Shown: one piece after another, positions 36,819 through 45,717 of the stretch
Layout: every line of letters starts with the position of its first letter
Numbering within the stretch: position 1 is the stretch's first letter
Assembly (NCBI GenBank): GCA_004298505.1
Contig: SCRO01000103.1
Coordinates: 1-45,935 of the forward strand
Source of the DNA: Rhodanobacter sp.
GTDB taxonomy: Bacteria > Pseudomonadota > Gammaproteobacteria > Xanthomonadales > Rhodanobacteraceae
Direction: 5' to 3'
Length of the DNA stretch: 45,935 nt
Notes under the pieces: model-generated
Seen by the model: only the letters and a program-made list of their open reading frames with translations
Database searches by the model: none
Told to the model about the DNA's origin: nothing
Program-made: the position numbers and the translations under genes

Positions 36819-37865
36819 ATGTCATACGGTTACGAATCCTGGAAACCTTACGTGCCGGTCGCCGCTCGGCGCGCGAAGGCGGCGCAGCAAGTGAAGAAAT
36901 TGATCAAGGCAGGCCAGGCCATACAGCCGGTGAGCCTGCAGGGCCGCTTGATTGCAACCAGCTTTTGGGGAAAGGGTTGGTGTACGCATCTGGAGGCGTT
37001 TTCCGATTTCGCGAATCGTCTGCCGCGCGGCCGCAGCTATGTTCGCAACGGATCGGTCTGTCACCTGGCGATCCAGGCCGGGCGCATTGATGCGCTGGTG
37101 ATGGGCTCTTCATTGTATCGGGTGACGGCCACTATGGAGTCCTTGTCGCCAGCCGCCTGGGCCGCCATCAAAAAGAAGTGTTCCGGCGAAATAGGCTCTC
37201 TCCTGGAACTGCTGCAAGGCAGACTTTCCGATCAGGTGCTGAGGGTGGTGACCGACCGCCATGCCGGCTTGTTTCCGCAGCCCGGTCAAATGGCGTTCGC
37301 CTGCAGTTGCCCGGACTGGGCCGGCATGTGCAAGCACGTTGCCGCGGTGCTGTATGGCGTTGGCAGCCGACTGGACGAGCAGCCGCAGTTGCTGTTTCTG
37401 CTGCGCGACGTCGATGCCGCCGAGTTGATCGGCAGCAGTCTCGACTTGCCCACCGCCGCGGAATTTTCCGAGGGCCGACTGGCAGACGACAAACTTGGAG
37501 CAATTTTCGGGATTGACCTCGAAGCCGGCGACGCTATCGCGGCGGTGCCCGGAGCAAGCCGAAAGCCCCGATCCGCACGCGCCGCCCCGCCGCAACAATC
37601 CCCGCCGCGCAGCCGCGTTGCTGCTTCCTCCCGACGTCGAACGAACAAGGCCGACCCTGCGCGCGACTTCAAGGCCAGTGCAAAGTCCATCGCCGCGTTG
37701 CGCAAGCAGCATGGATTATCTGTATCGGAATTTGCGCAGCGGCTGACGGTGTCGCCCGCCAGTGTGCAGCGCTGGGAAGCAACCCGCGGCAGGCTCAAGC
37801 TCCACAGCCGTTGCCTCGCGGCTCTGGCAGCGTTGCATCGTGATGTGCGTGCTGTGAAGAAGTAA
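36819..37865 (+). CDS. SWIM zinc-finger protein with C-terminal helix-turn-helix
   Basis: 348 aa. N-terminus SYGYESWKPYVPVAARRAKA, then FWGKGWCTHLEAFSDFANRL, the usual start of SNF2-linked SWIM proteins. The SWIM zinc finger is CSCPDWAGMCKHVAAVLYGV (C-x-C-xn-C-x-H) at about residue 161. The C-terminal ~60 residues form an XRE-like HTH (ALRKQHGLSVSEFAQRLTVS, PASVQRWEATRGRL) after a basic, Pro/Ser/Arg-rich linker. It probably binds nucleic acid and guides or regulates the SNF2 ATPase made from the gene 9 nt upstream. The added HTH is a less usual feature and may give sequence-specific targeting or autoregulation. Confidence 0.87.
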   Translation: MSYGYESWKPYVPVAARRAKAAQQVKKLIKAGQAIQPVSLQGRLIATSFWGKGWCTHLEAFSDFANRLPRGRSYVRNGSVCHLAIQAGRIDALVMGSSLYRVTATMESLSPAAWAAIKKKCSGEIGSLLELLQGRLSDQVLRVVTDRHAGLFPQPGQMAFACSCPDWAGMCKHVAAVLYGVGSRLDEQPQLLFLLRDVDAAELIGSSLDLPTAAEFSEGRLADDKLGAIFGIDLEAGDAIAAVPGASRKPRSARAAPPQQSPPRSRVAASSRRRTNKADPARDFKASAKSIAALRKQHGLSVSEFAQRLTVSPASVQRWEATRGRLKLHSRCLAALAALHRDVRAVKK

Positions 37866-37872
37866 CGCCGAG

Positions 37873-37997
37873 CCGATCCAGATAGCGCCGCGTGGTCGAT
37901 TCACGGGCGCCGAGCGCTCACGCCAGTTCCGCCGCGATCCAGATCCGACCATGGTCGCCGGCGGGCACTGCCCGCCGGCCTTTGCCCTGGAGATCTG
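37873..37997 (-). pseudogene. DUF4143-type AAA ATPase fragment, copy 2 / right direct repeat
   Basis: The minus frame reads DHGRIWIAAELA, a TGA, then ALGARESTTRRYLDRLG. This is the same winged-helix segment as at 33179-33367 but with an in-frame stop. The DNA is a direct repeat of 33249-33385 (CGATCCAGATAGCGCCGCGT...). Nothing else recognisable was found in 37866-38225. Confidence 0.7.
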
Positions 37998-38225
37998 ATC
38001 AAGAGACAGCTCACCCGCAAGGGGACCTCCCAGGGTCGCCGAGGGGAGAAGGACCAAATCAGCCAGGAGCCTGCACCATGGCTGACGAACGCTCCCGACC
38101 AGCATGGGTCAGCGTGATTCAGACTCGATACGTCCAGCTCGACTGGTTCAAGCACCAGCTGTGCGGGCAGCGAGGGCCGGGCGCCGCTGCCCGATCCCGC
38201 CCGGTAACGTAGCTCGACGCGACAG

Positions 38226-39905
38226 TTACATCGTTCCGTCGGAATCCAGCGTGCGAAGGAGCTGTTCGCGCAGCGAAAACTTCATGATTTTTCCGGTTGC
38301 CGTCTTGGGAATTTCGCCAAACACGACGATGCGCGGCAACTTGAACCCCGCCAGGTGCTTGCGGCAGTGGGCGATGATCTCCTCGGTGCTGGTGCTGGCA
38401 CCGGCCTTGACCTCGACGAAGGCACACGGGGTCTCGCCCCAGCGCGGGTCCGGCTTGGCCACGACGGCGGCGGCGAGCACTGCGGGGTGTCGGTACAGCA
38501 CATCCTCGATTTCGATAGAGGAGATGTTTTCGCCGCCGGAAATGATGATGTCCTTGCTGCGGTCCTTGATTTTCATGTAGCCGTCCGGATCCATGACGGC
38601 CAGATCGCCACTGTGGAACCAGCCGCCAGCGAATGCTTCCTCGGTGGCTTTGGGGTTCTTCAGATAGCCCTTCATCGCGATATTGCCCTGGAACATGATC
38701 TCGCCCATGGTTTCCCCATCGGCTGGCACCGGCTGCATGCTGACCGGATCGAGCACGCTGGCGGCATGCTGCAAATGGTAACGCACCCCCTGCCGTGCAT
38801 TCAGGCGGGCACGTTCGCCGATCTCCATGGCATCCCATGCTTCATGCTTGGCGCACACCGTCGCCGGGCCGTAGACCTCGGTAAGCCCGTACACATGAGT
38901 CAAGTCGAAACCCAGCCGCTCCATGCCCTCGATCATCGCCGCCGGCGGGGCCGCGCCGGCAACCATGGCCTTGACCCCGCGCGGCAGGCGGCGTGTGATC
39001 TCGTCGGCGGCATTGACCAGCAGGCTGTGCACGATCGGCGCACCGCAATAATGGGTGGCGCCGTGCTCGCAGATGGCCTCGACGATGGCTTGCACCTCGA
39101 CTTTTCTCAGGCACACATTCACGCCAGCACGCGCGGCCACCGTCCACGGGAAGCACCAGCCGTTGCAGTGGAACATGGGCAGGGTCCACAGATACACCGC
39201 GTGCTTGGGCATGTCCCATTCAAGGATGTTCGAAATCGCATTGGTGGCGGCACCGCGATGGTGGTAGACCACGCCCTTGGGGTCCCCGGTGGTGCCGCTG
39301 GTGTAGTTGAGCGAAATCGCGTCCCACTCGTCGGCGGGATATTGCCAGGCAAACAGGGGGTCGCCCTGACTGAGGAACGCCTCGTAATCGAGTGTCCCCA
39401 GCGGTTCGGCCGAACCCGCATATAACGGGTCGGCGACATCGATCACCCGCAGAGGCCAGGACGACTGGCGCAACGCCAGCGCTTTTTTCATGACCGGCGC
39501 AAACTCGATGTCGACCATCACCGCCTTGGCTTCGCCGTGATCGAGCATGAAGGCCAGTGTTTCCGGGTCAAGCCGCGTGTTCAGTGCATTGAGCACGGCA
39601 CCTGCCATCGGGATGCCGAAATGCGCCTCGACCATGGCCGGCGTATTGGGCAACATCACGGCGACCGTGTCGCCCCTGCCGATGCCACTCAAGGACAGGG
39701 CGCTGGCCAGCTGGCGGCAACGCGCATACAGCTCGAACCAGTTGCGGCGCAGCGCCTGCGCGCCATGACCATGCACCACGGCCAACTTTTCCGGGTACAC
39801 CGCAGCGGCACGCTCGATAAACGACAACGGCGACATCGGCGCGTAGTTGGCGCTGGTCTTTGGGAGGTCCCGATCAAAAATTCTTGCGATCATCATTTCC
39901 GCCAT
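38226..39905 (-). CDS. Acyl-CoA synthetase (AMP-forming)
   Basis: 559 aa from the ATG at 39905 (MAEMMIARIFDRDLPKTSAN); ATGs at 39896 and 39893 are alternatives and no strong ribosome site decides. ANL-superfamily motifs: the P-loop-like NYTSGTTGDPKGVVYHHRGA, FHCNGWCFPWTVAARAGVNV, YGLTEVYGPATVC, the hinge region GWFHSGDLAVMDPDGYMKIK and the C-terminal catalytic lysine in PKTATGKIMKFSLR. It activates a carboxylic acid, probably a medium- or long-chain fatty acid, to its CoA thioester. The exact substrate cannot be told. It is a single minus-strand gene with no functional link to the polysaccharide genes. Confidence 0.9.
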   Translation of the reverse strand: MAEMMIARIFDRDLPKTSANYAPMSPLSFIERAAAVYPEKLAVVHGHGAQALRRNWFELYARCRQLASALSLSGIGRGDTVAVMLPNTPAMVEAHFGIPMAGAVLNALNTRLDPETLAFMLDHGEAKAVMVDIEFAPVMKKALALRQSSWPLRVIDVADPLYAGSAEPLGTLDYEAFLSQGDPLFAWQYPADEWDAISLNYTSGTTGDPKGVVYHHRGAATNAISNILEWDMPKHAVYLWTLPMFHCNGWCFPWTVAARAGVNVCLRKVEVQAIVEAICEHGATHYCGAPIVHSLLVNAADEITRRLPRGVKAMVAGAAPPAAMIEGMERLGFDLTHVYGLTEVYGPATVCAKHEAWDAMEIGERARLNARQGVRYHLQHAASVLDPVSMQPVPADGETMGEIMFQGNIAMKGYLKNPKATEEAFAGGWFHSGDLAVMDPDGYMKIKDRSKDIIISGGENISSIEIEDVLYRHPAVLAAAVVAKPDPRWGETPCAFVEVKAGASTSTEEIIAHCRKHLAGFKLPRIVVFGEIPKTATGKIMKFSLREQLLRTLDSDGTM

Positions 39906-40650
39906 GCAGGTTGATTTGTCCCCGCAATATACGACATCGGGGGCGCACGCCAGCAACACCAGTACGAAGGCCGGGCGCGAACCGACCTGTTGCGCACCCG
40001 AACGCAAAGACGCTCTGGGCATCCTGCAAGGCAGGGCGTTCTACAGAGGACCCCGACCAGGCTTTTCGAGATTGCCTACTATCCAACGACCGTGTTCAGT
40101 TGTAGATTGCCGCGAGACCCGCGAGGAATTGCCGCCGTCCATGCCACGCGCCGTGCCGCTGTCGCAGCGCCCCGAAGTCGACCCGCCTGGGCGGGCCGCG
40201 TCTCAAGGTAGGTCACGACAGCCTCGGCGCGCCCCTCACGACACAAGGTTGAGCGCCGTCTTGTGGCGGAAAGCGGCTACCGGCTCGTTCCTTATCCAAC
40301 TCAACGCCATGTCCCGATCACCGAAGGCTTCCGTGGCTGCTGAAAGCACCCGCAGGATAAGGCGACGTGCATAAACCGCACGCACCTTGACTCGGAAGTT
40401 GATGACCAACCATCCCGAAAGGGGGCAGTCTCCAGTGGCGGCAACAGGTCGACTGGTCTCCGCGCTTCCTCAACAGGAGATCTCAGACAGGAAACGCCCG
40501 GCAACAGCCCTTCGGGCAGCGCGACTGCGCGCCCGATGAGTTGAGAATTCTATTCGCAGCGAACCGGCTCACTTTCCTTCAAAGTTGGCGTTTCTATTGT
40601 TCAGTTGGCATCTTTATTAGGTTTTACCATGGCGCGAACGTAGTGCGCCT
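39906..40650. other. Long intergenic region between acyl-CoA synthetase and glmS
   Basis: About 745 bp without a convincing gene on either strand. It should hold the promoter of the acyl-CoA synthetase gene and the end of the glmS transcript. A short hairpin GCCCTTCGGGC near 40508-40518 also occurs near 42681-42691. The stretch 40540-40630 is clearly AT-richer. No RNA gene or IS end was recognised. Confidence 0.5.
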
Positions 40651-42480
40651 CTACTCCACCGTCACCGACTTGGCCAGGTTGCGCGGCTGGTCGACGTCGG
40701 TGCCGCGCAGCACGGCGACGTGATAGGCAAGCAGTTGCAGCGGCACGGTGAATACCGCCGGGGCGATGAAGTTGCCGCCGGATTCGACGCGCAAGGTGAT
40801 GCCCTGGTCGCGCATATCGTCCATGCCGGCGGCGCCATCGGCAAACACGATCAGACGGCCGCCGCGGGCGCGCACTTCCTGCAGGTTGGATTTCAGCTTG
40901 TCCAGCAGCGGGCCGTTCGGCGCCACCGCGATCACCGGCATGTTCTCGTCGACCAGGGCCAGGGGGCCGTGCTTGAGTTCGCCGGCCGGATAGGCTTCGG
41001 CATGGATGTAGGAGATTTCCTTGAGCTTGAGCGAACCTTCCAGCGCCACCGGATAGTGCACACCGCGCCCCAGGAACAAGGCATGCTGGCGGTGGATGAA
41101 ATCGCCGGCCAGTTCGATGATCGCCGGCTCCAGCTTCAGCGCATTCTCGATCGCCCGCGGCAGGTGTTGCAGCTCGGTGCACAAGGCCGCATAGCGCTGC
41201 GGATCGAGCCCGTTGCGATGGCCCAGTTCCAGCGCCAGCAGGGCCAGACCCGCCAACTGCGTGGTGAACGCCTTGGTCGAGGCCACGCCGATTTCCGGGC
41301 CGGCGCGGGTCATCAGTTTTAGGTCGGACTCACGCACCAGCGACGACTCGGCCACGTTGCAGATCGCCAGCGTGCCCAGGTAGCCGCGCCGGTGCGACTC
41401 GCGCAGCGCGGCCAGCGTGTCGGCGGTTTCGCCGGACTGGGAAATCGCCAGAAACAGGGTACCGGGCGGCACCACCGTCTCGCGGTAGCGGTATTCGCTG
41501 GCCACCTCCACGCCCACCGGCAAGTGCGCGAATTCCTCGATCCAGTACTTGGCAACCAGACCGGCGTGATAGCTGGTGCCGCAGGCGACGATATGCACCC
41601 CGCGAGTGGCCGCCAGCAAGGCGTCGCTGTCGATACCGAAGATGTTCGGCAACACGCCGTGCGCGCCGATGCGCGCTTCCAGCGTGTCGGCCACGGCGTG
41701 CGGTTGCTCGAAGATCTCCTTCTGCATGTAGTGGCGATACTCGCCGCGCTCGACCGCATCGGCGGACAGCTCGCTCTCGTGCACCGCGCGCTCCACCGGG
41801 GCGCCGTCGAGGCGGTAGACCTGCGCGCTGTCGCGGGTGATCTCGACCACGTCGCCTTCTTCGAGGTAGAGCATCTTGTGGGTGACCTGGATCAGCGCCT
41901 GGGCGTCGGAGCCCAGGAAGTTCTCGCCGATGCCCAGGCCGACCAGCAGCGGCGCGCCGCGGCGCGCGCCGACCACCCGGTCCGGTTCGTCGCAGCTGAT
42001 CACCGCGATCGCGTAGGCGCCTTCCAGCTCGCGCACCGTGGCCCGCACGGCCTCGCGCAAACTCACCCCCGGCACGTAGCGTCGGTTGATCAGCGCCGCC
42101 ATCACCTCGGTGTCGGTTTCCGAGCTGAACGCATGCCCGGCAGCCTGCAGCTCGGCGCGCAGGCTGGCGTAGTTCTCGATGATGCCGTTGTGCACGATCG
42201 CGACCCGGCCGGCCACGTGCGGATGGGCATTGGCCTCGCTGGGCACGCCATGGGTGGCCCAACGCGTATGCGCGATGCCGGTACCGCCGGGGAATGGATC
42301 GGCCAGGTACAGCGCTTCCATCTCGCGCACCTTGCCCTTGGCGCGCACGCGGCGGATCGCGCCATGGTCGAGTACCGCCACGCCAGAGGAATCGTAGCCG
42401 CGATACTCGAGCGCCTTCAGGCCCACGATTAGCAGTGGCGCGACATCGCGTTGGGCTACGGCAGCAACAATTCCACACAT
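40651..42480 (-). CDS. glmS: Glutamine-fructose-6-phosphate aminotransferase (isomerizing)
   Basis: 609 aa, normal length. After Met removal the N-terminal Cys (MCGIVAAV) is the glutaminase nucleophile. LEYRGYDSSGVAVL, HTRWATHGVPSEANAHPH and VVHNGIIENYA-like (IVHNGIIENYASL) blocks follow. Two SIS domains come next (VACGTSYHAGLVAKYWIEEF, LFLAISQSGETADTLAALRE, ASTKAFTTQLAGLALLALEL), then the conserved C-terminus DVDQPRNLAKSVTVE. It makes glucosamine-6-phosphate, the entry to UDP-GlcNAc for peptidoglycan and LPS. Confidence 0.97.
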   Translation of the reverse strand: MCGIVAAVAQRDVAPLLIVGLKALEYRGYDSSGVAVLDHGAIRRVRAKGKVREMEALYLADPFPGGTGIAHTRWATHGVPSEANAHPHVAGRVAIVHNGIIENYASLRAELQAAGHAFSSETDTEVMAALINRRYVPGVSLREAVRATVRELEGAYAIAVISCDEPDRVVGARRGAPLLVGLGIGENFLGSDAQALIQVTHKMLYLEEGDVVEITRDSAQVYRLDGAPVERAVHESELSADAVERGEYRHYMQKEIFEQPHAVADTLEARIGAHGVLPNIFGIDSDALLAATRGVHIVACGTSYHAGLVAKYWIEEFAHLPVGVEVASEYRYRETVVPPGTLFLAISQSGETADTLAALRESHRRGYLGTLAICNVAESSLVRESDLKLMTRAGPEIGVASTKAFTTQLAGLALLALELGHRNGLDPQRYAALCTELQHLPRAIENALKLEPAIIELAGDFIHRQHALFLGRGVHYPVALEGSLKLKEISYIHAEAYPAGELKHGPLALVDENMPVIAVAPNGPLLDKLKSNLQEVRARGGRLIVFADGAAGMDDMRDQGITLRVESGGNFIAPAVFTVPLQLLAYHVAVLRGTDVDQPRNLAKSVTVE

Positions 42481-42583
42481 GGCAGTACTTCCCTGATTGG
42501 AGGCGGAACCAAAAACGGCTCCACCACGGTTGAACCTGTTCCAATTGTCGCCTCGAGACAGGCTTTGGCACCAGCGTCACGAT

Positions 42584-42626
42584 GCCTGCTTCCCTTCCCC
42601 TGCGGAGCGGGGGAAGGGAAGCAGGC
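42584..42626. repeat. Perfect 17-bp inverted repeat between glmS and cbs
   Basis: GCCTGCTTCCCTTCCCC (42584-42600) and GGGGAAGGGAAGCAGGC (42610-42626) pair perfectly around a 9-nt loop. A G-run and CTTTT follow on the plus strand. It is a REP-type or terminator-like hairpin. Confidence 0.8.
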
Positions 42627-42692
42627 GGAAGGGGGGGGCGCTTTTGATCCTTGTCGGACCTGGCAAAAACGCCCCCATCAGCCCTTCGGGCA

Positions 42693-42717
42693 GCTTCCCC
42701 CGCCGGGCGGGGGAAGC
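42693..42717. repeat. Second GC-rich hairpin between glmS and cbs
   Basis: GCTTCCCCCGCC and GGCGGGGGAAGC are perfect 12-nt inverted arms around one G. The short hairpin GCCCTTCGGGC lies immediately before it. The 42481-42812 interval otherwise holds the glmS leader and no gene. Confidence 0.75.
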
Positions 42718-42812
42718 GAATGGGACTCCTCGGGGCTGCCGCATTATTCGAGGAAGCAAAGGTGAGTTGATTTCAGACATGCCCTGGTCGCATCGACAAC
42801 GCGAACGACCGT

Positions 42813-44183
42813 TCAGTTCACCTTGCGACGCAGCCAGTTCAACAGGTCGATGCGCGTGATCAGGCCGAGGAACTCGTCGCCGTCGACCACGATCGCCACG
42901 TGGCCGCTCTCGAACACCGGCAGCAGCGCTTCGATCGGCGAGCGCACGTCGAGTCGTTGCAGGTTGGCGATCATGGCGGTGGAGATCGGGTCGCCAAAAC
43001 GCGTTTCGTCGGTATGCACGTGCAGCAGCACATCGGACTCGTCGACGATGCCGACCAACTTGCGCCCATCCATTACCGGCAGCTGTGACACGTCGTAGAG
43101 CTTCATGCGGTTATAGGCGGTGATCAGCAATTCGTTGGGCCCGACCACCACCGTGTCGCGCTGGGCGAACGGGCGCAGCAGCAGGTCGCGCAGGTCGCCG
43201 TGCTGCTCGCGCTCGATGAAGCCGTTGTCGAGCATCCAGTAGTCGTTGTACAGCTTGGACAGGTACTTGTTGCCGGTGTCGCAGACCAGGCTCACCACGC
43301 GCTTCGGTGCGGTCTGCTCACGACAGTAGCGCAGCGCGGCGGCGACCAGGGTGCCGGTGGATGAACCGCCCAGGATGCCCTCCTTCGCCAGCAACTCGCG
43401 CGCGGTGAGGAAGCTGTCCTTGTCCGCAATCGCATAGGCCTTCTTGACCCGCGTGAAGTCGCTGATCGAGGGCAGGAAGTCCTCGCCGATGCCTTCCACC
43501 AGCCAGCTGGTGGACTTGGTCGAGAGCGTGCCCTCGTTGATGTACTGCGCCAGGATCGAGCCGACCGGATCGGCCAGCACCAGCTCGGTCTGCGGCGATT
43601 GCTCGGCGAAGAACCTCGACAGGCCGCTCAGCGTGCCGGACGAGCCGCAGCCGACCACCACCGCGTCAACCCTGCCGTCCATCTGCTCGAGAATTTCCGG
43701 CCCGGTGCTAGCGAAGTGCGCGGCCGGGTTGTCGGGGTTGCCGAACTGGTTGATGAAATACGCGCCCGGGGTTTCGCGGGCGATCCGCTCGGCCATGTCC
43801 TGGTAATACTCGGGGTGGCCCTTGGCCACGTCGGAACGGGTCAGCACCACTTCGGCGCCCATCGCCTTGAGGTTGAAGATCTTCTCGCGGCTCATCTTGT
43901 CCGGCACCACCAGGATCAGCCGATAGCCCTTCTGCTGCGCCACCAGGGCCAGGCCCAGGCCGGTGTTGCCGGCGGTGCCCTCGACCAGGATGTCGCCGGG
44001 ACGGATACGGCCGTCCTTTTCGGCACCCTCGATCATCGACAATCCGATGCGGTCCTTGATCGAGCCGCCGGGGTTGGCGCTCTCGAGCTTGAGAAACAAC
44101 TCACACAGGCCCGTGTCCAGGCGCTGGGTGTGCACCATTGGGGTGTGTCCGATCAATTCGAGGACGCTCTGGTGCACCGTCAT
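42813..44183 (-). CDS. cbs: Cystathionine beta-synthase
   Basis: 456 aa. A PLP fold-type II core has the Schiff-base lysine in ANPGGSIKDRIGLSMIEGA, VEGTAGNTGLGLALVAQQKG and the cofactor phosphate loop GCGSSGTLSGL. The C-terminal ~120 residues hold two CBS motifs (DVSQLPVMDGRKLVGIVDES and a second ending EFLGLITRIDLLNWL). It condenses serine (or acetylserine) and homocysteine to cystathionine. With the gamma-synthase/lyase gene at 10598-11764 it forms a transsulfuration pair. Both genes are on the minus strand, as if once adjacent. It may also be annotated as a PLP-dependent cysteine synthase with CBS domains. Confidence 0.92.
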   Translation of the reverse strand: MTVHQSVLELIGHTPMVHTQRLDTGLCELFLKLESANPGGSIKDRIGLSMIEGAEKDGRIRPGDILVEGTAGNTGLGLALVAQQKGYRLILVVPDKMSREKIFNLKAMGAEVVLTRSDVAKGHPEYYQDMAERIARETPGAYFINQFGNPDNPAAHFASTGPEILEQMDGRVDAVVVGCGSSGTLSGLSRFFAEQSPQTELVLADPVGSILAQYINEGTLSTKSTSWLVEGIGEDFLPSISDFTRVKKAYAIADKDSFLTARELLAKEGILGGSSTGTLVAAALRYCREQTAPKRVVSLVCDTGNKYLSKLYNDYWMLDNGFIEREQHGDLRDLLLRPFAQRDTVVVGPNELLITAYNRMKLYDVSQLPVMDGRKLVGIVDESDVLLHVHTDETRFGDPISTAMIANLQRLDVRSPIEALLPVFESGHVAIVVDGDEFLGLITRIDLLNWLRRKVN

Positions 44184-44395
44184 GAGGGCTCCGCCGTTTG
44201 GATGGCGACTTCGGCGCAGCGCCGTTATCGCGTAATTCCCATGATAACCGAGGCTGCCTGGGGCCGAGGGTGGTTGTTGGAAACAACGGCGTCGCCTGCA
44301 AGCAGACTCCTACGGGCAAGACCGGGCGGCGAGGTCGTGCTCTTTGCCCCCGACAGCGGACGCTGATCGGGTGAGCGGGGATCCACCCGGACGCT

Positions 44396-44451
44396 GAAAA
44401 CGTGGCGGCCCCGGCAACCTTCCCGATGACGGGGGAAGGCTCCGGGGCCGC
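44396..44451 (-). terminator. Rho-independent terminator of the YdcH/DUF465 gene
   Basis: GCGGCCCCGG (44405-44414) and CCGGGGCCGC (44442-44451) form a perfect 10-bp stem with an inner CCTTCCC/GGGGAAGG stem. Read on the minus strand it is followed by CACGTTTTC. It starts 18 nt after the stop at 44470. The rest of 44184-44469 is the cbs leader. Confidence 0.7.
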
Positions 44452-44469
44452 GCTCGCGCAACAGAAGAA

Positions 44470-44697
44470 TCAGTGGACGAGGTGCGCCCGATCAGCCCAC
44501 ATACGTTCGAGTCGCGCCTTGGCCAGCAGTTTCTCCTTCTTCATGCTGGCAAGGGTGGCATCGTCGATGGGTAGCACGCCGATATCGGCATCGTGCACCT
44601 TGCTGTCGAGCTCCCGGTGGTGCTGGTAGAGCCGGCGGAATTCCACATCCGCCTTCATCAATGCCTCGACATCATCACGCTGCTGGTTTTCAAACAT
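44470..44697 (-). CDS. YdcH/DUF465 family small protein
   Basis: 75 aa from the ATG at 44697, chosen because a full AGGAGG lies 7 nt upstream. It reads MFENQQRDDVEALMKADVEF, then RRLYQHHRELDSKVHDADIG and LPIDDATLASMKKEKLLAKA. The pattern FRRLYQHHRELDxKV...MKKEKLLAKARLE is diagnostic of the small, all-helical YdcH (DUF465) family, whose function is not established. It is a single gene followed by a good terminator. Confidence 0.85.
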   Translation of the reverse strand: MFENQQRDDVEALMKADVEFRRLYQHHRELDSKVHDADIGVLPIDDATLASMKKEKLLAKARLERMWADRAHLVH

Positions 44698-45054
44698 GAT
44701 CCGACCTCCTGCGAGTGAACGGGTGGATGCCGCCTGGGCGACGATCCGCCGACGGTTGAACGATGCGCACGCCCACGACCCACGCCGGATGACCGGGACG
44801 CAGGTAGGGCTGTGAACGTGGGATAGGCGCATGATTCAGGTCAGTAACCCCGGTGGCGTAAATGCCTCCCGGTGGCTTGACCCTACTCCGCCAATCAGGA
44901 CTGCGCAAGCCTGTCGCAGGGTGCCCGAGCGAACTTCCGTCCGCACATTAAATACCTGTCAAAACAGTATTTTGCAGATGTTCGACGGGATCATCGCGAG
45001 ACCCTGCAGCGGCGCCATCCGGGGCCCCCGCCAAGCCACTCCCGGCGCCGCATC
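44698..45054. other. Intergenic region with no recognised gene
   Basis: About 357 bp between the YdcH-type gene and the DUF4398-type gene, both on the minus strand. It should contain the promoter of the former. An AT-rich spot (AATACCTGTCAAAACAGTAT, near 44949) stands out, but no consensus site is assigned. Confidence 0.4.
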
Positions 45055-45717
45055 TCAGTGCTGATCGCGGTGCTTTTTCGCCGGCTTTTGCTTTTTGACC
45101 GGAGCCGACGTGGGAGTAGTGTCGCCGCTCTCCATCTGCGCGCGCAGCGCCTTGGCCGCCTGTGCGGCCAGCGCGGCTTCGCGGCGGGCTGCCCGTGCCA
45201 CCTTACTCTGCGCCGCAGCCAGCTTGTTGGCGCGCTCTGCGTCGGCACGCGCCTGTTCGGCTGCCTGCGAGTATTCCTGGCCCTGCTGCTGCAAGCGCGC
45301 CGCTTCCTCCTGCGCCAGCTGGTTCTGCAGTCGCTGGCGCGCCAGTTCCAGTCGAGCCATCTCCGCCTCGCGCTGGCTGTTGGCCAGCAGAATCTGGTCG
45401 TGTTCGCGATCAAGCTGGTTCAGCTTGATCTGAGCGTCCTGCAATTGCGCCGCGGCCTTGGCGAGGTCCACGCGGCGTTCCGCCAGATACAGGGCTTGCG
45501 GCCGCTCGCGCCGACCGGCCTGGGCCAGTTGGGTGATCGCGTCGCGAGCGCGCGCCTGCTCGGACAGCGCGTAGTGGCCCAGGGTGGGGTCGTTGGCCAG
45601 CTGATCCAGGCTGCTGGTGAGCCGGTTGATGTCGATATCGTCCTGTCGCGCGTGTGCCGCGCCGGTGACCGCCAGCGCCAGTGCGACGGCGGCGAGCATG
45701 CTGCCAAAGCGGTTCAT
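45055..45717 (-). CDS. Periplasmic DUF4398-type coiled-coil protein
   Basis: 220 aa. A signal peptide (FGSMLAAVALALAVTGAAHA, cleavage after AHA) is followed by a helix-rich body: LGHYALSEQARARDAITQLA and RRVDLAKAAAQLQDAQIKLN are typical of DUF4398. A long Ala/Gln/Glu/Arg coiled coil follows, and then a Lys-rich tail (KKQKPAKKHRDQH). DUF4398 proteins often stand next to OmpA-like proteins and are thought to be envelope structural proteins; the function is unproven. The ATG overlaps the stop of the upstream gene by 4 nt. Confidence 0.78.
   Translation of the reverse strand: MNRFGSMLAAVALALAVTGAAHARQDDIDINRLTSSLDQLANDPTLGHYALSEQARARDAITQLAQAGRRERPQALYLAERRVDLAKAAAQLQDAQIKLNQLDREHDQILLANSQREAEMARLELARQRLQNQLAQEEAARLQQQGQEYSQAAEQARADAERANKLAAAQSKVARAARREAALAAQAAKALRAQMESGDTTPTSAPVKKQKPAKKHRDQH

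Noticed and set aside
37901..38155. Small minus-strand frame between the SWIM gene and the acyl-CoA synthetase
   Set aside because: It covers the decayed DUF4143 fragment in another frame and has no recognisable protein pattern.
42481..42812. glmS ribozyme in the glmS leader
   Set aside because: The glmS ribozyme is known from Gram-positive-type leaders, and the conserved core is not seen here; the leader holds only GC hairpins.
44945..44975. LexA-like SOS box (CTGTCAAAACAG)
   Set aside because: The spacing between CTGT and ACAG is only 4 nt instead of 8, and no SOS gene follows.
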